A stretch of 13,938 bases of DNA, taken from an uncultured Bacteroides sp. Lineage in GTDB: Bacteria; Bacteroidota; Bacteroidia; Bacteroidales; Bacteroidaceae. The notes under the pieces are model-generated. The model did no database searches and was not told where the DNA came from. It saw only the letters and a list, made by a program, of their open reading frames with translations. The position numbers and the translations under genes were made by a program. The stretch lies in assembly GCA_934716785.1 (NCBI GenBank), contig CAKUYM010000087.1, forward strand, positions 1-13,938, read 5' to 3'. Positions 1 to 7,251 of the stretch are shown in pieces. How positions within the stretch are numbered: position 1 is the stretch's first letter; each line of letters opens with the position of its first letter.

Positions 1-1518
1 GTACTGGCAGTACTGATTGTATTTTGGACAGCATGTTCCAAGACATCAGAGTACACCAATGCGATACCGGCTGATGCTTCGGCAGTCGCTTCCATCAACC
101 TCAAGTCACTCGCCGACAAAGCGGGGCTGAACGACAAGGAAAATGAAGCTGCCAAACAAAAAGTATTGGAAGCTCTGAAAAGCGGGATGAACGCCGCTAC
201 TTTCCAACAACTGGAAAAAGTCATGAAGAATCCCATCGAATCGGGCATTGACGTAGAGTCTCCATTCTACGCATTTTCTTCCTCTTCCTTTCCCTACCCG
301 GCTGTCGTTGGCAAGGTGAGCAATGAAGACAACCTGCATGCTTCGCTAAACGTGATGGTCAAGGAGCAAATCTGCCAGCCGGTCAACGAAGCGGATGGAT
401 ACAGCTTCACAACAATGAATGGCAATCTGATTGCTTTCAACAGCTCTACCGTGATAATTGTCGCCGTGAGCGGCACCACCCAAACAGAAAAAGCCAAAGA
501 GGGCATCACCGCCTTGATGAGACAGACGGCTGACAACAGCATTGTGAAATCCTATGCATTCCAGGAAATGGGAAAGCAGAAGAACGATGTCGGCTTCTTC
601 GCTTCGATGGCAGCTATTCCTGCGACCTATCGCAGCCAAGCAACTATGGGATTGCCCGCCGAAGTGGCTCCGGAAGACATCACCCTTGTAGGCGGACTGA
701 ACTTCGAGAAGGGCAAGATTGCACTCAAAGCAAGATATTGCACTGAAAACGAAGCTGTGAAAGCATTGATAAAAAAGCAGGCTGAGTCGTTTGGAAAAAC
801 CAACGGGACTTTCGTCAAAGACTTCCCCGCTTCTACGCTGATGTTCCTCAATGTAGGCGTAAAAGGAGAGGGACTTTATAACCAACTGAGCGAGAACGAG
901 GATTTCCGCAACACGATATCCATCGCCAAAGCTGACGAGGTGAAAGCATTGTTCAGTTCATTCAACGGTGATATTTCCGCTGGATTGATCAACGTAACAA
1001 TGAGCAGCGCTCCGACATTCATGCTATACGCAGAGGTAAAGAACGAAGATGCGCTTGAGGCCATTTATAAGAACAAAGAATCATTGGGCTTGAGAAGAGG
1101 AGAAGATATCCTGAAACTCGGGAAGAACGAATACGTCTATAAGACCGGAAGAATGAATATATTCTTCGGAATCAAAAACAAGCAGATGTATGCCACCAAT
1201 GACGAATTGCTTTATAAAAACGTAGGCAAAGCAGCAGACAAGTCCATCAAAGAGGCACCTTACGCATCGGAGATGAAAGGCAAATCAATGTTCATCGCCA
1301 TCAATGCCGAGGCTATACTCGATCTTCCTTTGGTGAAAATGGTGGCAGGCTTCGGCGGTCAGGAGGTGAAGACTTATCTTGAACTGCTTAATAAGGTCTC
1401 TTACCTGTCTATGACCACAGAAGGAGATATCAACGAGGTAGACCTTTGCCTGAAAGACAAGAACGTCAATGCCCTCAAACAGATAGTGGACTTTGCCAAG
1501 CAATTTGCCGGCATGTAA
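1..1518 (+). CDS. DUF4836 family lipoprotein, 5' end missing
   Basis: The reading frame is open from the first base to the TAA at 1516..1518, giving 505 visible residues, so the gene begins before the window. The first visible residues are a hydrophobic run ending in a lipobox-like FWTAC, with the cysteine at visible residue 12. This predicts cleavage by signal peptidase II and a lipid-anchored envelope protein. The mature part opens with a motif resembling IPADASAVASINLKSL, which I recognise as typical of DUF4836, a Bacteroidota family of about 500 residues with no established function. Probably only a few N-terminal residues (the start and charged part of the signal peptide) are missing. 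An internal TTG at 166 could be mistaken for a start, but it would remove the lipobox. An ABC ATPase follows after 19 bases, so the two are probably co-transcribed. The family call is moderately sure; no function is claimed. Confidence 0.85.
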   Translation, partial: VLAVLIVFWTACSKTSEYTNAIPADASAVASINLKSLADKAGLNDKENEAAKQKVLEALKSGMNAATFQQLEKVMKNPIESGIDVESPFYAFSSSSFPYPAVVGKVSNEDNLHASLNVMVKEQICQPVNEADGYSFTTMNGNLIAFNSSTVIIVAVSGTTQTEKAKEGITALMRQTADNSIVKSYAFQEMGKQKNDVGFFASMAAIPATYRSQATMGLPAEVAPEDITLVGGLNFEKGKIALKARYCTENEAVKALIKKQAESFGKTNGTFVKDFPASTLMFLNVGVKGEGLYNQLSENEDFRNTISIAKADEVKALFSSFNGDISAGLINVTMSSAPTFMLYAEVKNEDALEAIYKNKESLGLRRGEDILKLGKNEYVYKTGRMNIFFGIKNKQMYATNDELLYKNVGKAADKSIKEAPYASEMKGKSMFIAINAEAILDLPLVKMVAGFGGQEVKTYLELLNKVSYLSMTTEGDINEVDLCLKDKNVNALKQIVDFAKQFAGM

Positions 1519-1537
1519 TAACTTGTAAACAAACGGT

Positions 1538-2182
1538 ATGAATAGCATTCACCTACAGCAAACACTTCCCCAGGTGTTTGCTGACCGTAACTCGGTAACC
1601 TCAGACATATGGCATCAGGACCTCATCTTCCGGAAAGGGGAGATGTATCTGATCGAGGCAGCCTCCGGCACCGGTAAATCATCATTGTGCAGCTATATCT
1701 ATGGCTACCGTGACGACTATCAGGGGATTATAAATTTTGACGATACCAATATCAAAGCATACTCCATGAAGCAATGGGTCGACCTGAGAAAGCATTCATT
1801 GAGCATGCTTTTTCAGGATTTACGCATCTTCACCGAACTTACCGCCCTTGAGAATGTGCAACTGAAAAATAATCTCACCGGATGCAAAAAGAAAAAGGAA
1901 ATCCTGACATACTTCGAACGATTAGGCATCGCAGATAAAATAAACACGAAAGCCGGAAAGCTATCTTTCGGACAGCAACAACGTGTCGCCTTTATCCGTG
2001 CACTCTGCCAGCCGTTTGACTTCTTGTTTCTGGACGAGCCCATCAGCCACCTGGACGATGACAACAGCCGCATCATGGGCGAGCTTATCCTTGCCGAAGC
2101 CGAAAAACAGGGGGCGGGAGTTATCGCGACTTCCATCGGCAAGCATATAGAACTGCCCTATCACTCTATCCTCAAATTATAA
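1538..2182 (+). CDS. ABC transporter ATP-binding protein (LolD/MacB-like), atypical
   Basis: A 214-residue cytoplasmic ATPase subunit that should energise the FtsX-like permease encoded next. Motifs in order: a Walker A (AASGTGKSS, residues 41-49, Lys47, with Ala in place of the usual first Gly), Q-loop Gln93 in LFQD, the ABC signature LSFGQQQR (142-149), Walker B with catalytic Glu (FLFLDEP, 162-168, Glu167) and a D-loop SHLD (170-173). The H-loop is odd. Where LolD-type proteins read T-H-D after the last core strand, this one reads ATSIG, so Ser199 replaces the switch histidine. The N-terminal strand region is also poorly conserved. The length fits single-domain LolD/FtsE ATPases (about 220-240). 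It starts 19 bases after the lipoprotein stop and ends 100 bases before the permease. The ABC call is certain; the pairing with the permease is inferred from order. Confidence 0.93.
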   Translation: MNSIHLQQTLPQVFADRNSVTSDIWHQDLIFRKGEMYLIEAASGTGKSSLCSYIYGYRDDYQGIINFDDTNIKAYSMKQWVDLRKHSLSMLFQDLRIFTELTALENVQLKNNLTGCKKKKEILTYFERLGIADKINTKAGKLSFGQQQRVAFIRALCQPFDFLFLDEPISHLDDDNSRIMGELILAEAEKQGAGVIATSIGKHIELPYHSILKL

Positions 2183-2205
2183 TGCTGTAGAAATCCATTA
2201 TAAAG

Positions 2206-2239
2206 AATCAGATATAAGATTAAGATATAAGAAATCAGA
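2206..2239 (+). repeat. Short direct repeat in the ATPase-permease gap
   Basis: AGATATAAGA occurs at 2210..2219 and again at 2223..2232, and AATCAGA at 2206..2212 and 2233..2239. The 100-base gap (2183..2282) is AT-rich. I see no TAnnTTTG promoter element or GC-rich terminator hairpin in it, so readthrough from the ATPase gene into the permease gene is the simpler reading. Confidence 0.5.
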
Positions 2240-2282
2240 CCGAACCCAAACAGTTCATACCCAAATAATAAAGTACAAAACA

Positions 2283-3488
2283 ATGAATATTCTCGTCTGG
2301 AAACTTCTCCGCCAACATATCAGTATCGGTCAATTAGCCGGCTTCTTCTTGGCCAACCTGTTCGGTATGATGATCGTACTGCTCAGTGTACAGTTTTACA
2401 GAGATGTCATCCCTGTGTTCACCGAAGGCGACAGCTTTATGAAGCAAGACTTCATCATCGCTACAAAGAAAATCAGCACACTCGGTTCTTTTGCCGGAAA
2501 GAGCAACACATTCACCGCCGAGGACATCACCGATCTGAAAAAGCAGCCGTTCACCAAGAGCATAGGTGCTTTCACCCCTTCCCAATTCAAGGTATCGGCA
2601 GGATTGGGGATGCAGGAAGCAGGCATACACCTCTCTACAGATATGTTTTTCGAAGCAGTTCCCGATGAATTTGTTGACATCAAGCTGGACAAATGGCACT
2701 TTGACGAAGAGAGCCATACAATCCCTATCATCATCCCCCGCAACTATCTGAATCTTTACAACTTCGGTTTTGCGCAAAGCCGAAGTCTGCCCAAATTATC
2801 GGAAGGACTGATGGGGCTGATACAGATGGACATCATGATGCGTGGCAACGGACGAGTAGAACAATACAAGGGAAATATCGTAGGCTTCTCCAACCGGCTG
2901 AATACAATCCTCGTTCCGCAATCTTTCATGGAATGGGCCAACAAGAATTTTGCTCCGAACACCCAAGCGCAACCCGCCCGACTGATTATCGAAGTCAGCA
3001 ATCCGGCAGACTCCTCCATTGCCGATTATTTTCAAAAGAAAGGATACGAAACGGAAGACGGGAAGTTGGATGCCGGAAAAACGACTTATTTCCTCCGCCT
3101 CATCGTGGGCATCGTATTGGGAGTCGGACTGTTTATCAGTGTCCTTTCATTCTATATCCTGATGCTAAGCATCTTCCTGCTGCTGCAAAAGAACACTACC
3201 AAACTGGAAAGCCTGTTGCTGATCGGTTACAGTCCCGGCAGAGTAGCCCTGCCCTACCAGCTGCTCACCGTAGGATTAAACACAATCGTACTCATGCTAT
3301 CCATCGGATTGGTCTGCCGACTACGCAGTTACTACCTCGACAGTATCCGGCTGCTCTTTCCGCAACTGGAGACCGGCAGTTTGTGGGCGGCTATCAGTAC
3401 GGGAATCCTGCTATTCATCATAGTATCGATCATCAACATAGTTGCCGTCAAAAAGAAGATTCTCTCCATTTGGATGCATAAAGCATAG
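2283..3488 (+). CDS. FtsX/MacB-like ABC transporter permease
   Basis: A 401-residue inner-membrane protein with the four-helix layout of the FtsX/LolC/MacB permeases. TM1 lies at about residues 16-39, followed by a large periplasmic domain (about 40-270), then TM2 (271-301), TM3 (327-346) and TM4 (367-389), with a short basic tail. Between TM2 and TM3 the stretch LESLLLIGYSPGRVALPY matches the cytoplasmic coupling segment of this family, where LRAxGAS is usual. Such permeases commonly do mechanotransmission, moving lipoproteins or peptides in the periplasm or controlling an envelope enzyme, rather than classic transmembrane transport. The upstream ATPase is the obvious partner. Only one permease gene is present, so a homodimer is expected. 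The substrate cannot be read from the sequence. The gene ends in a run of 14-base repeats that includes the stop codon. Confidence 0.88.
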   Translation: MNILVWKLLRQHISIGQLAGFFLANLFGMMIVLLSVQFYRDVIPVFTEGDSFMKQDFIIATKKISTLGSFAGKSNTFTAEDITDLKKQPFTKSIGAFTPSQFKVSAGLGMQEAGIHLSTDMFFEAVPDEFVDIKLDKWHFDEESHTIPIIIPRNYLNLYNFGFAQSRSLPKLSEGLMGLIQMDIMMRGNGRVEQYKGNIVGFSNRLNTILVPQSFMEWANKNFAPNTQAQPARLIIEVSNPADSSIADYFQKKGYETEDGKLDAGKTTYFLRLIVGIVLGVGLFISVLSFYILMLSIFLLLQKNTTKLESLLLIGYSPGRVALPYQLLTVGLNTIVLMLSIGLVCRLRSYYLDSIRLLFPQLETGSLWAAISTGILLFIIVSIINIVAVKKKILSIWMHKA

Positions 3489-3537
3489 AAATAAAGGCAT
3501 AAAAATAAAAGCATAGAATAGAAATAAAAACAAAAGT
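3483..3537 (+). repeat. 14-base tandem repeat overlapping the permease stop
   Basis: Two adjacent 14-base units, GCATAGAAATAAAG (3483..3496) and GCATAAAAATAAAA (3497..3510), are followed by a degenerate third, GCATAGAATAGAAATAAA (from 3511). The first unit contains the permease stop codon, so the array fills the whole 49-base gap up to the next start at 3538. The AT-rich purine tract may also serve ribosome loading, as Bacteroidota often lack strong Shine-Dalgarno sites. Confidence 0.6.
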
Positions 3538-6210
3538 ATGAACAACAAAACTACACTCCTTATACATAAGGTTATAAACAAAGGCTTGATAATCTCAATT
3601 ATCCTTGCCGGAATGCTCTCAAGCCTATTTCCGCCATCCGCATCCGCACAAACAATGCAGGACACGCTTATTGCCTATTTCAATCTCATCGAAAACATCC
3701 CTCAGGAGAAACTGTACCTGCATCTGGACAAGCCGTTCTATGGAGCCGGAGAGAAAATGTGGTTTAAAGGATATCTGGTCAATGCTGTCACGCATCAGGA
3801 CAACACACAGAGCAATTTCATCATTACAGAGCTCATCAATCGTTCCGACTCTGTCATAGAACGGAAAAAGATACGCAGAGATTCTTTAGGCTTTCACAAT
3901 GCCTTTACCCTTCCCCCTACCCTGCCTGCCGGCGATTATTATCTACGGGCATACAGCAATTGGATGCTCAACCAAGAGCCGGAGTTCTTCTATTCGCATA
4001 ACCTGAAAATCGGTAACTCGATTGACAATACCATCGTTTCGAATATCGAATATCAGCAAGAAGACGAGACACATTATACCGCTAAAGTGAGATTTGCCAA
4101 TAACGCCCAAGAGGCTTATAAAAACACGACCGTCCGCTATCGCTACATCGAGAATGGCAAAGTAAAAGATAAAGGCAGAAGAAAGACCGACGAAAACGGA
4201 CTGATTTATATCTCCCTACCGGATTTGAAGCCTACAGCCACGCGCCACATCGAAGTAGAATTCGACGACCCGCAATACATCTATAAGAAGACTTTCTACT
4301 TGCCTCTGTTCAACAAAGACTTCACCGTCCAATTCTTTCCGGAGGGCGGTGCCTTATTGGCTGTCGCCCATCAGAACATTGCGTTTAAAGCCTTGGGTAG
4401 CGATGGATTCTCCAAAGAAATAGAAGGAATCCTGTTTGATGCCAAAGGAGATACTTTGAGCACATTCCATTCGGAACATGACGGAATGGGCATTTTTACA
4501 TTAAATCCGACCGGCGGAAATACCTACTACGTGATAGCCAAAACCAATGACGGAATCAGCAAACGGTTCGACCTGCCGGCAGTAGAGTCCAAAGGATTCG
4601 GGCTTTCCATGACGCATTACAAGAAAGAGATACGATACAACATCCAGAAAACGGAAGCTACCGAATGGCCTCAAAAACTGTTTTTGATGGCGCATACCCG
4701 GGGGAAGTTGGCCATACTTCAGCCTATCAATGCCGACAGGACTTCCGGCAAAATGAACGACAGCCTGTTCAACGCGGGCATTACGCACTTTATGCTCATC
4801 GACCAGCAAGGGAATGTACTCAGCGAACGATTAGTGTTCGTGCCCGACCGAGATCCGCACCAATGGCAAGTACTCTCCGATAAACCGGCATACGGGAAAA
4901 GAGAAAAAGTAGCTCTGCAAATTTCGGCAAAAGATAGTAACGGGACTCCCGTAGAAGGTGATTTCTCTATCAGCATCACCGACCGGAGAAGTCTACAGAC
5001 AGACTCTCTTGCTGATAATATCCTATCGAACCTCCTGCTGACTGCCGACCTGAAAGGATACATAGAAAACCCCGGCTACTATTTTCTTCGCCAAGACCCA
5101 AGGACGCTGCGGGCACTGGACTTCCTGATGATGACGCACGGGTGGCGCAGGCATCATTTCAAGAACGTATTGACGGTCCCTTCCATGAATATCACTCATT
5201 ATATGGAGAAAGGGCAGACTATCAGCGGGCGAATCAAAGGTTTCTTCGGAAACAACGTCAAGCAAGGACCGATTTGTGTATTGGCGCCCAAGCAGAATAT
5301 CATTGCCACCACCACGACAGACGAGAAAGGAGAATTTATCGTGAATGCCTCGTTCAGAGACAGTACGTCTTTCCTCGTCCAAGCACGCACGAAAAGAGGA
5401 TTTGCCGGAGTAGACATTGAAATCGACACTCCCGAATATCCGGCAGCATCTCCAAAATCTCCTTTCCACGACGGAACGGCGACTTTCATGGAGGACTATC
5501 TGCTCAACACACGCGACCAATATTATATGGAAGGGGGTATGAGGGTATATAACCTGAAAGAGGTGCTTATCACAGGCAATCGCTCCAAACCCCGCTCGGA
5601 GAGTATCTACACAGGTGGAATCAACACGTATACAGTAGAAGGTGACAGGCTTGAGAACTTCGGAGCGCATACCGCCTTCGATGCCGTCACCAGACTGCCG
5701 GGAGTCAGTGTGACCAACGGCAACGAGATACATATCCGCAACAACCCCGAACAGCCGCTCATCGTCATCGACGACGTAGTCTATGAAGACGATAACGACA
5801 TACTGACCATGATACAAACCAGCGATATGGCAAGTCTGAGCCTCCTTCGCGGAGCCGATGCGGCCATATTGGGCTCACGAGGTTCGGCAGGCGCCATCGT
5901 CATCACATTGAAGGACGGAAAAGATATCCCCGCCAAACCCGCAAAAGGCATTGTCTTGTGCACCCCACTGGGATATAGCGATTCTGTTGAATTCTATGCA
6001 CCGGCTTACGACACTCCCGAAAAGAAAAATGCGCAACGCTCGGACTTACGAAGCACCATCTATTGGAATCCGTCACTCCGCTTGGATGCGGAAGGAAAGG
6101 CGACCATCGAATATTATACACCTGACAGCACCGCACCGGAAGATATTGTCATAGAGGGTGTGGATAAGAACGGGAAAGCATGCAGGATAGTGCAAACGAT
6201 CAACAAATAG
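3538..6210 (+). CDS. Exported MG2-like/TonB-plug protein without a beta-barrel
   Basis: An 890-residue protein with a probable Sec signal peptide (hydrophobic run about 16-34, likely cut at ASA|Q near residue 38). Next comes an MG2-like domain, as in alpha-2-macroglobulins, starting with EKLYLHLDKPFYGAGEKMWF (about 55-75). About 559-625 looks like a carboxypeptidase-regulatory fold (GQTISGRIKG, then DEKGEFIV). About 688-797 is a TonB-receptor plug: a VTRLPGVSV stretch, PLIVIDDVVY, a LLRGADAAILGSRGSAGAIVIT tail motif. A final beta segment (about 837-890) resembles the C-terminal Ig-like domain seen in related proteins. A full SusC-type receptor would continue into a barrel of some 600 residues, and none is present here. 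It is therefore unlikely to be a transporter by itself and may be a periplasmic or surface adaptor. It follows the permease by 49 bases. Domain calls are by eye; the function is unknown. Confidence 0.85.
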   Translation: MNNKTTLLIHKVINKGLIISIILAGMLSSLFPPSASAQTMQDTLIAYFNLIENIPQEKLYLHLDKPFYGAGEKMWFKGYLVNAVTHQDNTQSNFIITELINRSDSVIERKKIRRDSLGFHNAFTLPPTLPAGDYYLRAYSNWMLNQEPEFFYSHNLKIGNSIDNTIVSNIEYQQEDETHYTAKVRFANNAQEAYKNTTVRYRYIENGKVKDKGRRKTDENGLIYISLPDLKPTATRHIEVEFDDPQYIYKKTFYLPLFNKDFTVQFFPEGGALLAVAHQNIAFKALGSDGFSKEIEGILFDAKGDTLSTFHSEHDGMGIFTLNPTGGNTYYVIAKTNDGISKRFDLPAVESKGFGLSMTHYKKEIRYNIQKTEATEWPQKLFLMAHTRGKLAILQPINADRTSGKMNDSLFNAGITHFMLIDQQGNVLSERLVFVPDRDPHQWQVLSDKPAYGKREKVALQISAKDSNGTPVEGDFSISITDRRSLQTDSLADNILSNLLLTADLKGYIENPGYYFLRQDPRTLRALDFLMMTHGWRRHHFKNVLTVPSMNITHYMEKGQTISGRIKGFFGNNVKQGPICVLAPKQNIIATTTTDEKGEFIVNASFRDSTSFLVQARTKRGFAGVDIEIDTPEYPAASPKSPFHDGTATFMEDYLLNTRDQYYMEGGMRVYNLKEVLITGNRSKPRSESIYTGGINTYTVEGDRLENFGAHTAFDAVTRLPGVSVTNGNEIHIRNNPEQPLIVIDDVVYEDDNDILTMIQTSDMASLSLLRGADAAILGSRGSAGAIVITLKDGKDIPAKPAKGIVLCTPLGYSDSVEFYAPAYDTPEKKNAQRSDLRSTIYWNPSLRLDAEGKATIEYYTPDSTAPEDIVIEGVDKNGKACRIVQTINK

Positions 6211-6226
6211 TGACTGAATCTCAAAC

Positions 6227-6241
6227 AAATAAAATTTATTT
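6227..6241. promoter_or_regulatory. AT-rich palindrome upstream of the miaA-like gene
   Basis: AAATAAA (6227..6233) and TTTATTT (6235..6241) form a perfect 7-bp dyad around one base, directly upstream of the proposed -7 element. It sits where a -33 element or an upstream AT-rich activating region would lie. It has no GC-rich stem, so a classical terminator is unlikely. Confidence 0.35.
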
Positions 6242-6243
6242 CG

Positions 6244-6251
6244 TATTTTTG
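6244..6251 (+). promoter_or_regulatory. Bacteroides-type -7 promoter element of the miaA-like gene
   Basis: TATTTTTG matches the Bacteroides primary-sigma -7 consensus TAnnTTTG exactly and is followed by GCGGATA. Transcription would start near 6258, leaving a leader of about 16 bases before the ATG at 6274. A clear -33 TTTG at the usual 19-22 base spacing is not visible, so the call rests on the -7 element and its position. Confidence 0.6.
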
Positions 6252-6273
6252 CGGATACAAAAAGAATGAAACT

Positions 6274-7194
6274 ATGCCGGACTATGATTTAATCGCCATA
6301 CTCGGACCTACCGCCTCGGGAAAGACTCCTTTTGCCGCGGCATTGGCCTATGAACTCAACACGGAAATTATCAGTGCCGACTCCCGTCAGATATACAGGG
6401 GGATGGATCTCGGCACAGGAAAAGACCTCGCCGATTATACGGTAAACGGTCGTGCTATCCCCTATCACCTGATTGACATCGCCGACCCCGGATATAAATA
6501 CAATGTATTTGAATACCAACGCGATTTCCTTATTTCTTACGAATCCATCAAACAAAAAGGCTGCCTTCCCGTTTTATGTGGCGGAACCGGCATGTATCTT
6601 GAATCCGTACTGAAAGGATACAAGCTCATGCCCGTACCGGAGAATCCGGAATTACGCGCACGGCTGGCAGATTATTCTTTAGAGGAGTTGACGGAAATGC
6701 TGAGCCGGTATAAAACGCTGCATAATTCCACAGATGTGGATACCGCGAAACGTGCTATCCGTGCCATAGAGATTGAAGAGTATTATGCCGCCCATCCGGT
6801 TCCCGAACGGGAATTTCCCGAATTGAAGAGCCTTATTATCGGTGTGGATATCGACCGGGAACTGCGTCGCGAAAAGATTACCCGCCGACTGAAGCAGCGG
6901 TTGGACGAAGGCATGGTGGACGAGGTGCGACGCCTGATTGAGCAAGGCATTGCACCGGATGATTTGATATACTACGGTCTGGAGTACAAATATCTGACCC
7001 TCTACGTCATAGGCAAACTGACTTACGAAGAGATGTTCAACGGGTTGGAAATAGCCATCCATCAGTTTGCCAAACGGCAGATGACTTGGTTTCGAGGCAT
7101 GGAAAGAAGAGGATTTACCATTCATTGGGTAAAGGCGGAGCTGCCGATGGAAGAAAAGATAGCTTTCGTAAAAGAAAAACTGGAAAGGATTTAG
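6274..7194 (+). CDS. miaA: tRNA dimethylallyltransferase, divergent form
   Basis: The family transfers a dimethylallyl group to the N6 of A37 in tRNAs reading UNN codons, the first step toward ms2i6A. The 306-residue protein shows the P-loop GPTASGKT (11-18), the catalytic-region motif SADSRQIYRGMDLGTGK (34-50, Asp36), GGTGMY (103-108), a GMVDEVRRL segment (213-221) and the C-terminal AKRQMTWFRG (266-275). Several usual features differ. GTAKPT reads GTGKDL. The hinge stretch normally like HPND..R..RALEV is shortened to STDVDTAKRAIRAIEI (152-167). The GYKE motif before the last helices reads YYGLEYKYL. From memory, Bacteroides genomes encode two MiaA proteins, and this looks like the more divergent one. 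The gene has its own promoter element. Family call strong; exact tRNA activity likely but untested. Confidence 0.9.
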   Translation: MPDYDLIAILGPTASGKTPFAAALAYELNTEIISADSRQIYRGMDLGTGKDLADYTVNGRAIPYHLIDIADPGYKYNVFEYQRDFLISYESIKQKGCLPVLCGGTGMYLESVLKGYKLMPVPENPELRARLADYSLEELTEMLSRYKTLHNSTDVDTAKRAIRAIEIEEYYAAHPVPEREFPELKSLIIGVDIDRELRREKITRRLKQRLDEGMVDEVRRLIEQGIAPDDLIYYGLEYKYLTLYVIGKLTYEEMFNGLEIAIHQFAKRQMTWFRGMERRGFTIHWVKAELPMEEKIAFVKEKLERI

Positions 7195-7202
7195 TATCTT
7201 TG
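7195..7202 (+). promoter_or_regulatory. Bacteroides-type -7 promoter element of the lipid kinase gene
   Basis: TATCTTTG, starting on the base after the miaA stop codon, matches TAnnTTTG exactly. It predicts a transcript start near 7209 and a leader of about 43 bases before the ATG at 7252. No good -33 TTTG is seen at the expected spacing; that region lies in the end of miaA. Confidence 0.5.
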
Positions 7203-7251
7203 ACAGTTATTTATTGTGAGATTTAAAATACAGTAGGATAGAAATACGGAT

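Noticed and set aside
166..168. TTG as a possible start of the first gene
   Set aside because: The frame is open to the window edge and the upstream codons encode a lipobox, so the gene is truncated by the window rather than starting here.
346..885. Long reverse-strand open frame of 179 codons opposite the DUF4836 gene
   Set aside because: It lies wholly opposite a well-supported gene, its protein has no recognisable motif, and the forward frame has clear family features.
2933..3481. Forward open frame of 182 codons inside the permease gene in another frame
   Set aside because: Its composition (many Arg, His, Gln) is typical of an out-of-frame reading; the main frame has the FtsX transmembrane pattern.
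5240..5253. GTTTC-TTCG-GAAAC, a small hairpin with a UUCG-type loop inside the plug gene
   Set aside because: Only a 5-bp stem and no T-run; short dyads of this size are expected by chance in a gene of this length.
5023..5817. Reverse-strand open frame of 264 codons opposite the plug protein
   Set aside because: Shadow of the forward frame: the deduced protein is rich in Val, Arg, His and Cys without any motif, while the forward strand carries the plug domain.
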